From: Burkholderiales bacterium
Lineage (GTDB): Bacteria > Pseudomonadota > Gammaproteobacteria > Burkholderiales > Burkholderiaceae_C
Length of the DNA stretch: 21,667 nt
Assembly (NCBI GenBank): GCA_005793295.1
Contig: SXSX01000211.1
Location: 1-21,667, forward strand
Direction of reading: 5' to 3'
Numbering within the stretch: the first letter of the stretch is position 1; every line of letters begins with the position of its first letter. Positions 13,787 to 20,834 of the stretch are shown here, one piece after another. Under the pieces are notes generated by a model, which saw only the letters and a program-made list of their open reading frames with translations, made no database searches and was not told the DNA's origin. The translations under genes and the position numbers were made by a program.

Positions 13787-15070
13787 ATGAACGACACACT
13801 CTTCAATCCCTCTGGCGCATTCACCCTTTTATTTGCGCTCGCTCTGATTGCCAACCTGCTGTTGAAATTTTGGTTGGCAAGTCGCCAGATTCGGTATGTG
13901 GCACGCCACCGCAGCGTCGTTCCCCAAGCGTTTTCTGAAAGTATTTCATTAGACGCGCATCAAAAAGCCGCTGACTACACCATCGCCAAAACCCAGCTGG
14001 GCTTTTTTGAACTAGCTTGGGGTGCAACAACCGTGCTTGGCTGGACCTTGCTGGGTGGTTTGTCTGCGCTTAACCAAGGCCTACATCACTGGATAGCGCC
14101 TGGCCTCATTCAGCAAGTCAGTCTATTGGTGGCCTTTACAGTTATCAATGGGCTCATCGATTTACCCTTTAGTCTTTACGGAACTTTTGTTCTTGAGGAA
14201 CGTTTTGGTTTTAATAAAACCACCCGAATTCAATGGTTCAAAGATCTACTCCAATCAACGGCTTTAGGCCTACTCATTGGCGCTCCTTTAGCCGCCCTCG
14301 TCGTCTGGATGATGGGAACGAGCGGACCCGCGTGGTGGATCTGGACATGGGGAATTTGGGTGGCATTCAACGCATTGGCCATGTGGGTGTTCCCCACCTG
14401 GATTGCGCCCCTTTTCAACACATTTGAACCCCTGAAAGATGAATCTTTAAAGCTACGGGTTTCGGAGTTAATGCAGCGCTGTGGGTTCCAGGCCCAGGGT
14501 TTTTATGTGATGGACGGCAGTAAACGAAGCGCCCATGCCAACGCCTATTTCACCGGCTTTGGCTCCTCTAAACGGGTTGTTTTTTACGACACTTTGCTCG
14601 AAAGACTAAGCCCAGCTGAAATCGATGCCGTTTTAGCTCACGAAATCGGTCACTTTAAACACCGCCATATTTTGAAACGACTGTCCTCTGCATTTGTGAT
14701 GAGTCTGCTGGGTTTTGCGGTTTTAGGATGGTTAAGCACCCAAGCGTGGTTTTATACCGGCTTAGGTGTTGCTCCCAATATGCTCATTGCAAACGATGCA
14801 TTGGCCTTGGTGTTGTTTCTTATTGCTTTACCGCTCTTCACGGGGTTTTTAGGCCCCCTGTTTGCACAAATTTCACGTCAACACGAATTTGAAGCAGACC
14901 ACTACGCAATAGATAAAACCAACGCAGGTGATTTAGCGTCGGCCTTGCTCAAGCTTTACCAAGACAACGCTTCAACACTGACACCAGACCCGCTTTACGT
15001 GAAGTTTTACTACTCTCACCCGCCGGCTAGCGAACGCTTAGGTCGGATGCAAATGACCGCTGCGACCTAA
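13787..15070 (+). CDS. M48-family membrane metallopeptidase (Ste24-like CAAX protease homologue)
   Basis: The 427-residue protein has about six membrane helices and a zinc-peptidase core. HEIGH is at His285-His289 and the third ligand Glu367 sits in the EFEAD segment, the M48A arrangement of Ste24-type proteases. In bacteria such enzymes are inner-membrane proteases; the natural substrate is unknown here. The N-terminal half has an extended hydrophobic region with an RFGFNKTT segment, as in Ste24. I chose ATG 13787, which begins MNDTLFNPSG; ATG 13748 in frame would overlap the orn start codon and add 13 residues. It is followed by phhB after 4 bases and then rsgA, so these probably form one transcript. 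Confidence 0.88.
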   Translation: MNDTLFNPSGAFTLLFALALIANLLLKFWLASRQIRYVARHRSVVPQAFSESISLDAHQKAADYTIAKTQLGFFELAWGATTVLGWTLLGGLSALNQGLHHWIAPGLIQQVSLLVAFTVINGLIDLPFSLYGTFVLEERFGFNKTTRIQWFKDLLQSTALGLLIGAPLAALVVWMMGTSGPAWWIWTWGIWVAFNALAMWVFPTWIAPLFNTFEPLKDESLKLRVSELMQRCGFQAQGFYVMDGSKRSAHANAYFTGFGSSKRVVFYDTLLERLSPAEIDAVLAHEIGHFKHRHILKRLSSAFVMSLLGFAVLGWLSTQAWFYTGLGVAPNMLIANDALALVLFLIALPLFTGFLGPLFAQISRQHEFEADHYAIDKTNAGDLASALLKLYQDNASTLTPDPLYVKFYYSHPPASERLGRMQMTAAT

Positions 15071-15074
15071 CGTG

Positions 15075-15392
15075 ATGACTCGCCAAGCCTTGGGGCCCGC
15101 ACAAATCATTGGAAAGCTTGCCCAGCTTGAAGGTTGGAAGCTTTTTGGTGATGGACCAACTTTCGCGATAGAAAAAACGTTTCGGTTTAAAAACTATTTG
15201 GCGACTCTATCCTTTGCCAATGCCGTAGCCTTTTTGGCTGAGCAACAAGACCACCATCCGGATATGTTGCTGGGGTATTCAAGTTGCAGTGTTCGCTGGA
15301 GAACACACGATGTCCATGGAGTGTCAGTTACTGATTTTTCATGTGCTGCGCTGACTGACGCTTTGCTACAACCCAACGGGCCAGAGGGTTAA
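15075..15392 (+). CDS. phhB: 4a-hydroxytetrahydrobiopterin dehydratase (pterin-4a-carbinolamine dehydratase)
   Basis: The 105-residue protein matches the small dehydratase family (about 100 residues). It carries the active-site segment QQDHHPDM near residue 56-63 and the following TH...GVSVTDF strand. It dehydrates 4a-hydroxytetrahydrobiopterin to recycle the cofactor of aromatic amino-acid hydroxylases; homologues also occur in molybdopterin metabolism. No phenylalanine hydroxylase or molybdopterin gene is in the window, so its partner cannot be named from context. ATG 15075 is preferred; a GTG one codon earlier is open. No clear Shine-Dalgarno is seen, and the upstream stop is only 4 bases away, which suggests coupling. 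Confidence 0.88.
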   Translation: MTRQALGPAQIIGKLAQLEGWKLFGDGPTFAIEKTFRFKNYLATLSFANAVAFLAEQQDHHPDMLLGYSSCSVRWRTHDVHGVSVTDFSCAALTDALLQPNGPEG

Positions 15393-15399
15393 GCGATTG
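15384..15399 (+). promoter_or_regulatory. ribosome-binding site deciding a TTG start for rsgA
   Basis: GAGGG (15384-15388) lies 8 bases before TTG (15397). No in-frame ATG exists before the core of the protein, so the TTG start is well supported. Confidence 0.7.
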
Positions 15400-16362
15400 G
15401 CTGAAAACAGCGCGTTTGAAGAGGGCCTAGTGATCGCCGGACACGGCCGGCATGTGTGGGTTGAAACCCCTGACGGCCGGCGTTTAATTTGCCATCCCAG
15501 AGGAAAAAAAAATCAAACCGTCGTTGGTGACCATGTACTTTGGCAGGCCACCCAAGATGAGGGAACGATAGAAAAAGTTTTGCCCCGGCGTAATTTGTTT
15601 TACCGACAAGACGAAATTCGTACCAAACTCTTTGCCGCCAATATTGACCAAGTTTTGATTTTGATTGCTGCGGAACCCGAGTTTTCAGAGAGCCAACTCA
15701 CTCGCGCGTTAATTGCAGCCCAAGCTGAAAAAATTCAAGCGATCATCGTTTTAAACAAACAAGATCTTTCGCAATTGTTCGAGCGAGCCTGGGAGCGCCT
15801 TGGTCCTTACCGGGCCATGGGCTATAACGTATTGCCCATGGCCTTAAAGCCGCGAGAGAAAGCGATTGAAGATCCGACTGAGAACACAACAGCCCTCTTT
15901 TTAAACGAAAACCAACCCAACCTAGAGGAAGAACTCAAAGGAAAAACCAGTTTGATTTTGGGTCCTTCAGGCGCTGGAAAAAGCACTTTAATTAACCGCC
16001 TCGTTCCTCAAGCCCTAGTGTTAACCCAAGAAATTTCTACCGCTCTGAATTCTGGCAAACACACCACTACCAGCACCACTCTTTACTGGCAAGACGCTTC
16101 TAAAAAAACTGCACTGATTGACTCACCTGGCTTTCAAGAGTTCGGACTCAACCACATTGATCCGATGCACCTCGCTGGTTTGATGCCCGATATCAAAGCA
16201 CACGCCGGCGCTTGCAAGTTTTACAACTGTTCCCATCTGCATGAGCCAGGTTGCGGCGTCTTAGCAGCCTTGAAAAATGAAGCCTCGGAGAACTCCATTA
16301 CAGCCCATCGCTATAAAATTTACTGCGATTTATTTGCAGAATTGTCTCAAAGCCGTTACTAG
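15397..16362 (+). CDS. rsgA: ribosome small subunit-dependent GTPase (ribosome biogenesis GTPase RsgA)
   Basis: The 321-residue product is a circularly permuted GTPase that acts in late 30S subunit maturation. The order G4 (LNKQDL), then G1 (GPSGAGKS, residues 189-196), then G3 (DSPGF) is the mark of the permuted family. An OB-fold N-terminal domain (about 10-75) precedes it and a zinc domain follows with ligands Cys273, Cys278, His280 and Cys286. Translation begins at TTG 15397 with a good GAGGG. It follows phhB by 4 bases and converges on the CobD/CbiB-like gene, with both TAG stops overlapping in one CTAG. Confidence 0.95.
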   Translation: MAENSAFEEGLVIAGHGRHVWVETPDGRRLICHPRGKKNQTVVGDHVLWQATQDEGTIEKVLPRRNLFYRQDEIRTKLFAANIDQVLILIAAEPEFSESQLTRALIAAQAEKIQAIIVLNKQDLSQLFERAWERLGPYRAMGYNVLPMALKPREKAIEDPTENTTALFLNENQPNLEEELKGKTSLILGPSGAGKSTLINRLVPQALVLTQEISTALNSGKHTTTSTTLYWQDASKKTALIDSPGFQEFGLNHIDPMHLAGLMPDIKAHAGACKFYNCSHLHEPGCGVLAALKNEASENSITAHRYKIYCDLFAELSQSRY

Positions 16363-17279
16363 CCTAGCAAACGGGCGAGCGACAGCAAAGCCAAAAAAAT
16401 CATCCACATCACCACAGTGCGCCAAACCAATCCAACCACTGCACGCAAATGTGCAAGCTGGGGCGTCTGGGCGCTTGAAGATTGGATTGCAAATCCCAAT
16501 TGAACATTCACCGCACCAGCCGTAGCAGCCAAGACAATTCCGTCGTTATCGCGAGGTGTAGATTCTTCAAACTGTCGCCACCGAGCGATGGCCTCCTCAA
16601 AACTTCCGACAAAAGCAAAGCCTAATGCGGTGATACGGGCTGGCAACCAATCAATCGACCACCACGCCTCCACAGCGCACTGCTGCACGGACGGGCTCAC
16701 CATGACATTGGCGGAACTGGCTGCGCGCTTAGCAATCACTCCAAAGTATTCAGCCATCCTATAAAAAACTGCGCCGGCAGGGCCTAATCCCAAGGCGGAA
16801 AGCAAGGTATACCAAGCGAAAACGCCAAAAACATAGCGGTGGGCGCTTAGCACCGAATGCTCGATCACATGGCGAATCATTTCGCTGCGCGGAAGATTGC
16901 TGGCGTCTGAGTGCATCCATTTCGCAAGCAGTTGGCGAGCGAGAACTTCATCACCTGCGTCTAAGGCATCGCGAATTTCTGTGAAATGGTGGCTGAATTG
17001 TCTAAACCCGAGCGTGCTGTACAAAATCGCAATATTGAAAATGACTGCGGCAAGCCAACCCAAGGTCAACAACAAGGTCCAATGCACTGCGGCAGCTAAA
17101 ACGGTGGGCAACAGAACAGCCACACCCCAAGTCAACCAGCCGTGTTGCGGCTTGCCCGCATCAAAATGATGAAGCGTCCAACTCACCCAATTGCGAACAC
17201 TTCCGTGCACAGGGTTAATAGGCTGAAGTGGCCTTGCCTGCTCCAGCAAAAGCGCGAAAAGAATAGACAAAAAGCTCAT
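16359..17279 (-). CDS. CobD/CbiB-like integral membrane protein
   Basis: The 306-residue protein has an N-terminal helix with the FALLLEQARPLQP sequence, two central helices (about residues 55-100), a helical linker, and a last helix at the C-terminus. Family members in Burkholderiales are annotated CobD/CbiB, the adenosylcobinamide-phosphate synthase family. The central GLGPAGAVFYR segment is the region best matching CbiB. Yet the window holds no other cobalamin gene, and AmpE-type proteins share this fold. I therefore give only the family name. ATG 17279 begins MSFLSILF; an in-frame ATG 12 bases upstream (17291) is also open. It is 28 bases past the Nudix stop, so probably in one transcript. 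Confidence 0.72.
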   Translation of the reverse strand: MSFLSILFALLLEQARPLQPINPVHGSVRNWVSWTLHHFDAGKPQHGWLTWGVAVLLPTVLAAAVHWTLLLTLGWLAAVIFNIAILYSTLGFRQFSHHFTEIRDALDAGDEVLARQLLAKWMHSDASNLPRSEMIRHVIEHSVLSAHRYVFGVFAWYTLLSALGLGPAGAVFYRMAEYFGVIAKRAASSANVMVSPSVQQCAVEAWWSIDWLPARITALGFAFVGSFEEAIARWRQFEESTPRDNDGIVLAATAGAVNVQLGFAIQSSSAQTPQLAHLRAVVGLVWRTVVMWMIFLALLSLARLLG

Positions 17280-17307
17280 GGGAAAGATCATAACGACCCC
17301 GAGATCG

Positions 17308-17982
17308 TTAAGCGACCAAAAACCGGTATAAATTACGCAGCATCCCTGCGGTCGCACCCCAAATAAACCGTTCTTGTGACCCTTCTACGTAGGGCATTGA
17401 AAGCCATTCCCTTTGTACTCCGTTGCGCTCATAGGCGTGGCGCCTGTGATTGGCGGGGTTCATCAAAAATGACAATGGAACCTCAAAAATACTAGCCACC
17501 TCATTGGCATTGGCACGCAATGGCATGTCAGGACGAAGCAAAGCCACCACCGGAGAAACCACAAAAGCACTGCCCGTCGTGTAAATGGGTAACACCCCCA
17601 ATACATCCACGCTATCGGGCTCCAAACCCACCTCTTCGTAGGCTTCACGCAGCGCTGTAGCTGCAACATCCCGATCTTCTAGATCCATTTTTCCACCTGG
17701 AAAAGCCACTTGTCCTGAGTGGCTCGAGAGATGGTCCGTGCGCTGTGTTAGCAACACCGTTAATTCTTCGCGCATCACCAAACCGATTAATACCGAAGCA
17801 GCCACCGGAGAACGATCGGAAAAAGACAACTCAGCGCAGATTTCTGGTGTCCATTCGGGAACTACGGCAAAGCGTTGACGCAAAGCATCCGGCGTCATGG
17901 ACTCCATGGGCACTTTCGGTAAATGCCGATCGACACCGATCACGGGGACTAACCTGGGGTCTGGAATTGAAATGCCACTCAT
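17308..17982 (-). CDS. Nudix hydrolase, CoA-pyrophosphatase (NudL-like) family
   Basis: The 224-residue protein contains the family segment LLTQRTDHLSSHSGQVAFPGG (about residues 86-106) and then a Nudix box with ALREAYEEVGL. The stretch between GG and REA is one residue longer than the standard Nudix spacing, as in NudL-type proteins. The SGQVAFPGG signature is typical of CoA pyrophosphatases, which split CoA to 3',5'-ADP and phosphopantetheine. I chose ATG 17982. It lies downstream of the rplS terminator and upstream of the CobD/CbiB-like gene, and has no roomy promoter region of its own. Activity towards CoA specifically is a family inference. Confidence 0.85.
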   Translation of the reverse strand: MSGISIPDPRLVPVIGVDRHLPKVPMESMTPDALRQRFAVVPEWTPEICAELSFSDRSPVAASVLIGLVMREELTVLLTQRTDHLSSHSGQVAFPGGKMDLEDRDVAATALREAYEEVGLEPDSVDVLGVLPIYTTGSAFVVSPVVALLRPDMPLRANANEVASIFEVPLSFLMNPANHRRHAYERNGVQREWLSMPYVEGSQERFIWGATAGMLRNLYRFLVA

Positions 17983-17993
17983 TGAGCGTTTCC

Positions 17994-18030
17994 CAAAAAA
18001 GAAAACCGCCACAGAGAACCTGGGCGGTTT
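17994..18030 (-). terminator. intrinsic terminator of the rpsP-rimM-trmD-rplS operon
   Basis: On the minus strand AAACCGCC (18030-18023), a 12-base loop, and GGCGGTTT (18010-18003) form an 8-bp stem followed by a T-rich run (about 18005-17995). It lies 20 bases past the rplS stop and ends about 12 bases before the Nudix ATG. Confidence 0.88.
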
Positions 18031-18048
18031 GTTTCAAACAGGGGTCGA

Positions 18049-18420
18049 TTAAACCGCTGTTTTCTTAGCTGGCAACTTTTCTTTGATGCGCGCAGATTTA
18101 CCGCTGCGATCACGCAAGTAGTACAACTTAGCGCGGCGAACATCACCACGGCGTTTGACTTCAATACCAGCAATCAATGGGCTGTAGGTTTGGAAAGTAC
18201 GCTCAACGCCCTCGCCGCTCGAAATTTTACGAACGATAAAGCCGCTATTGAGGCCGCGATTGCGTTTAGCGATCACAACACCTTCATACGCCTGAACCCG
18301 TTTGCGAGTTCCCTCAACCACGTTCACGCTGACGATCACGGTGTCGCCTGGGGCGAATTCAGGAATGACTTTTCCTAAACGAGCAATTTCTTCTTGCTCT
18401 AAGATTTGAATGAGATTCAT
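18049..18420 (-). CDS. rplS: 50S ribosomal protein L19
   Basis: The 123-residue basic protein begins MNLIQILEQEE and carries the L19 segments PGDTV, EGTRKRVQAYEGVVI, RKISSGEGVERTF and RRGDVRRAKLYYLRDRSGK. L19 sits at the 30S-50S interface of the ribosome. The C-terminal tail is lysine/alanine-rich. ATG 18420 is the family start; upstream in-frame codons lack similarity. It closes the rpsP-rimM-trmD-rplS operon, with a 105-base gap after trmD that holds two small hairpins, and an intrinsic terminator follows. Confidence 0.97.
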   Translation of the reverse strand: MNLIQILEQEEIARLGKVIPEFAPGDTVIVSVNVVEGTRKRVQAYEGVVIAKRNRGLNSGFIVRKISSGEGVERTFQTYSPLIAGIEVKRRGDVRRAKLYYLRDRSGKSARIKEKLPAKKTAV

Positions 18421-18448
18421 AGCTTCTTTCAAGATCATGCCAGCGCCA

Positions 18449-18488
18449 GTACCAAAAGGGTACAACTCAAATACAGCACCATTGCTGT
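18449..18488 (-). promoter_or_regulatory. two hairpins in the trmD-rplS gap
   Basis: ACAGCA/TGCTGT (18473-18478 with 18483-18488, 4-base loop) and GTACC/GGTAC (18449-18453 with 18459-18463, 5-base loop) are perfect small stems in the leader of rplS. They may help set L19 level apart from trmD, or be RNA-processing sites. Both are short. Confidence 0.4.
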
Positions 18489-18525
18489 TTCAATTTGACC
18501 GAGCAGAGGATCAGTTAGCCCTTGA

Positions 18526-19284
18526 TTATAACCTTGCAGCTGCCATATTCTTCAAAAACTGTTCGTCTTGGGGGCTAAGTTTGCCCATTTGGCGTGCAAT
18601 TTCAATTAAATCAGGCCGATGCGCCGCAGTTATGGACAAGCGCTGTTCCCGGCGCCAACGCTCAATGTGTTCATGGTGTCCGGATAGGAGCACCGCAGGC
18701 ACGGGCTGCTCCGACCAAACCTCGGGGCGCGTGTAATGCGCGCAATCCAACAACCCGTCAAGCTCCGGATTAAAACTATCAAGCTGGTGGCTTTCTTGGT
18801 CAGACAATACGCCGGGTTGAAGCCTTGCCACAGCGTCAAGCAGTACCATCGCAGGCAACTCACCACCCGACAGCACAAAATCACCCACGCTGATTTGAAG
18901 ATCCACATGCCGATCGATAAAGCGCTGATCAATGCCTTCGTAGCGTCCACAAACCAAGATAGCGCCTTGGCTGTGAGCCCATGTGTCAATATCAGCGTGG
19001 TCTAAGCGTTTTCCGATGGGTGAGAACAAGACGACCGGCGCTTGGTCTTGCCGTTGTGATTGAATCTCGACCAGGATTTTTTCCAAGGGCTCCGCCATCA
19101 TGACCATGCCAGGGCCACCACCAAATGGGCGGTCATCGATGCGACGGTAATTACCCAAAGCGACATCACGCGGATTCGACAGGCGCACATCCACCTGTCC
19201 AGCCTCAAAGGCTCGGCGGGTAATTCCAGTCGTTAAAAACGGACCGAATAATTCAGGAAAAAGGGTAATGACGTCAAAACGCAT
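18526..19284 (-). CDS. trmD: tRNA (guanine-N1)-methyltransferase (m1G37)
   Basis: The 252-residue enzyme methylates G37 of tRNAs with S-adenosylmethionine, which prevents +1 frameshifting. It has the SPOUT knot signatures: RPFGGGPGMVM (52-62), CGRYEGIDQR (112-121) and ISVGDFVLSGGE (131-142), and the N-terminal FDVITLFPE. Length matches the family (E. coli 255). The start ATG 19284 follows the rimM stop after 12 bases. The order rpsP-rimM-trmD-rplS is the classical trmD operon. Confidence 0.97.
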   Translation of the reverse strand: MRFDVITLFPELFGPFLTTGITRRAFEAGQVDVRLSNPRDVALGNYRRIDDRPFGGGPGMVMMAEPLEKILVEIQSQRQDQAPVVLFSPIGKRLDHADIDTWAHSQGAILVCGRYEGIDQRFIDRHVDLQISVGDFVLSGGELPAMVLLDAVARLQPGVLSDQESHQLDSFNPELDGLLDCAHYTRPEVWSEQPVPAVLLSGHHEHIERWRREQRLSITAAHRPDLIEIARQMGKLSPQDEQFLKNMAAARL

Positions 19285-19296
19285 CTGCTTGGCGCT

Positions 19297-19860
19297 TTAG
19301 TAATCGGCTTGCCAGTCCACCACAATCCTGCGGGCCTGCAAATCTACAGAATCGACGTAAACCGAGACAAATGGAATCATTCGCTCCAGTGTTTTTCCAT
19401 CTTCCAAATACTCCAGAACCAAAACCGTTTGTGGTCCCGTTGACATGAGTTCGCGAACCACGCCCATGGGCTCGTTTTCACGGTTAACCACATCCAAGCC
19501 AATGAGGTCGACCCAGTAAAACTCATCGATGGCAGACACTGGAAAATTGGAACGGGAGATAAAAATTCGTGCTCCCCGCAGGGCTTCGGCATCCGTTCGG
19601 TCAGACACTCCTGTTGCACAGGCGACCAAAGAACCCGAATGCGATTTGATTTCTTTAACGGAGAGCTGCGCCACGCCACCAAAGGTTTTTAGACCTTTTT
19701 CGGTGGGCAACATAAACCACAGTTTGGAGGTAAATAAGGCCTCAGGATCACCGCTGTAGGGCAACACCTTGAACCATCCTTTGATGCCCCATGCCTCTGC
19801 GACCCTCCCCACCTCAATCGCATCCTTTGGGAGCTCGGCAGGTTCAAGGCCAGCAATCAT
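19297..19860 (-). CDS. rimM: 16S rRNA processing / 30S maturation protein RimM
   Basis: The 187-residue protein has an N-terminal domain with IEVGRVAEAWGIKGWFKV (about 16-33) and a C-terminal PRC-barrel with EFYWVDLIGLDV. RimM assists assembly of the 30S head and binds ribosomal protein S19. It starts at ATG 19860, 69 bases after rpsP. A strong hairpin in that gap may reduce its expression compared with rpsP. Confidence 0.95.
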   Translation of the reverse strand: MIAGLEPAELPKDAIEVGRVAEAWGIKGWFKVLPYSGDPEALFTSKLWFMLPTEKGLKTFGGVAQLSVKEIKSHSGSLVACATGVSDRTDAEALRGARIFISRSNFPVSAIDEFYWVDLIGLDVVNRENEPMGVVRELMSTGPQTVLVLEYLEDGKTLERMIPFVSVYVDSVDLQARRIVVDWQADY

Positions 19861-19888
19861 GCGAGGAAATCGGTCAAAGGGATGTTAC

Positions 19889-19918
19889 GGCTTGGCCCAA
19901 CAGCGCGAAGGGCCAGCC
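19889..19918 (-). promoter_or_regulatory. strong hairpin between rpsP and rimM
   Basis: On the minus strand GGCTGGCCC (19918-19910) pairs with GGGCCAAGCC (19898-19889) with one bulged A, around an 11-base loop. No T-tract follows, so it is not a clear intrinsic terminator. It sits in the gap where ribosomal-protein and processing-factor levels are expected to diverge. Confidence 0.5.
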
Positions 19919-19929
19919 TGCACACGAAA

Positions 19930-20181
19930 TTAAGCCGCTTTTTTAGCTGCTTGATTAACCAAACGTTCAACCGTAGGAGACGCTTGCGCACCGACGCTTT
20001 TCCAGTAAGTCAGACGATCCTGAGCAATACGGATGCTTTCTTCATTGGCTGTTGCAATGGGGTTGTAAAAACCAATGCGTTCAATGAAGCGGCCATCGCG
20101 ACGCGTGCGCTTGTCCGTAACCACGATATTAAAAAACGGGCGGGCTTTAGCACCACCACGAGCGAGTCGAATGACGACCAT
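19930..20181 (-). CDS. rpsP: 30S ribosomal protein S16
   Basis: The 83-residue basic protein begins MVVIRLARGGAK and carries the S16 segments FFNIVVTDKRTRRDGRFIERIGFYNP and RLTYWKSVGAQ in order. S16 binds 16S rRNA and promotes 30S assembly. A good AAGGA lies 6 bases before ATG 20181. It is first in the operon; a TATAAT box about 100 bases upstream is probably its promoter, leaving a leader with two small hairpins. Confidence 0.97.
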   Translation of the reverse strand: MVVIRLARGGAKARPFFNIVVTDKRTRRDGRFIERIGFYNPIATANEESIRIAQDRLTYWKSVGAQASPTVERLVNQAAKKAA

Positions 20182-20199
20182 GATTGTTCCTTTGGGTGA

Positions 20200-20260
20200 T
20201 TGAAATGAATTTCAACCATAGAATTCAGAGTTAAGACACGCAACTGACCACCCGGCCAGT
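20200..20260 (-). promoter_or_regulatory. rpsP leader with two hairpins
   Basis: ACTGGCC/GGTCAGT (20260-20254 with 20249-20243, one G-T pair, 4-base loop) and TTGAAA/TTTCAA (20215-20210 with 20205-20200, 4-base loop) sit in the leader; the second lies 7 bases before the AAAGGA of rpsP. They could act in ribosomal-protein feedback. Function not shown. Confidence 0.4.
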
Positions 20261-20288
20261 GACACTCAGAATAGCCGACCATTATAAC
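20259..20288 (+). promoter_or_regulatory. possible promoter of the acetyltransferase gene
   Basis: GTGACA (20259-20264, one mismatch to TTGACA) and TATAAC (20283-20288, one mismatch to TATAAT) are 18 bases apart. Transcription would start near 20295, leaving a leader of only about six bases. Confidence 0.45.
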
Positions 20289-20307
20289 TTTTTCAAAGCC
20301 ATGCCAA
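20281..20307 (-). promoter_or_regulatory. probable rpsP operon promoter
   Basis: On the minus strand TATAAT (20286-20281) is a perfect -10; TTGGCA (20307-20302) may be the -35, at a short 15-base spacing. The -35 lies in the first codons of the acetyltransferase gene. Confidence 0.5.
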
Positions 20308-20834
20308 CCATCCGAACTTGTACAGACGCAGATATACCTGCTGTCACCGCCATTTACCAACACCATGTACTCCACGGAACAGGCACCTTTGAGATCGAAT
20401 CGCCCACTGAAACCGACATGCAAAGCCGCAAGGCTGACGTTTTATCAAAGGGCCTGCCTTACCTGGTTATTGAAGAAAACGCGGAAGTTCTCGGGTTTGC
20501 CTATTGCAATTGGTTTAAACCGCGACCAGCCTATCGTTTTTCTGCAGAAGACTCGATTTACCTGAGCCCACAGGCAACTGGCCGAGGCTGGGGACGCCTA
20601 CTTCTCGCTGAATTGATGAGCCAAGCCGAACGCGCTGGGGTACGGAAATTAATCGCTGTGATTGGTGACTCCGATAACGCGGGGTCAATAGGAGTGCATC
20701 GCGCTTTGGGCTTTACCCGTGTGGGAGTCCTAGCCAATTGCGGCTGGAAATTTGATCGCTGGCTTGACGTTGTCCTCATGGAGTGTCCTATTGGGCAAGG
20801 CAGTCGCACGGCTGCGTCACAAGCGTCACAATGA
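20301..20834 (+). CDS. GNAT-family N-acetyltransferase (phosphinothricin acetyltransferase-like)
   Basis: The 177-residue protein has the GNAT fold: IRTCTDADIPAVTAIY at the N-terminus, the strand YLVIEENAEVLGFAY, and the acetyl-CoA loop motif near residue 97-101 (QATGRGWG). The later HRALGFTRVG and GWKFDRWLDVVLME segments are typical of the phosphinothricin/methionine-sulfone acetyltransferase group, which acetylate small amino-acid-like amines. The natural substrate is unknown. The start ATG 20301 fits the family. No Shine-Dalgarno is seen. It overlaps the following membrane-protein gene by ATGA. Confidence 0.85.
   Translation: MPTIRTCTDADIPAVTAIYQHHVLHGTGTFEIESPTETDMQSRKADVLSKGLPYLVIEENAEVLGFAYCNWFKPRPAYRFSAEDSIYLSPQATGRGWGRLLLAELMSQAERAGVRKLIAVIGDSDNAGSIGVHRALGFTRVGVLANCGWKFDRWLDVVLMECPIGQGSRTAASQASQ

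Noticed and set aside
17895..17982. Nudix box as aberrant because spacing is one residue longer
   Set aside because: This spacing is usual for NudL-type CoA pyrophosphatases.
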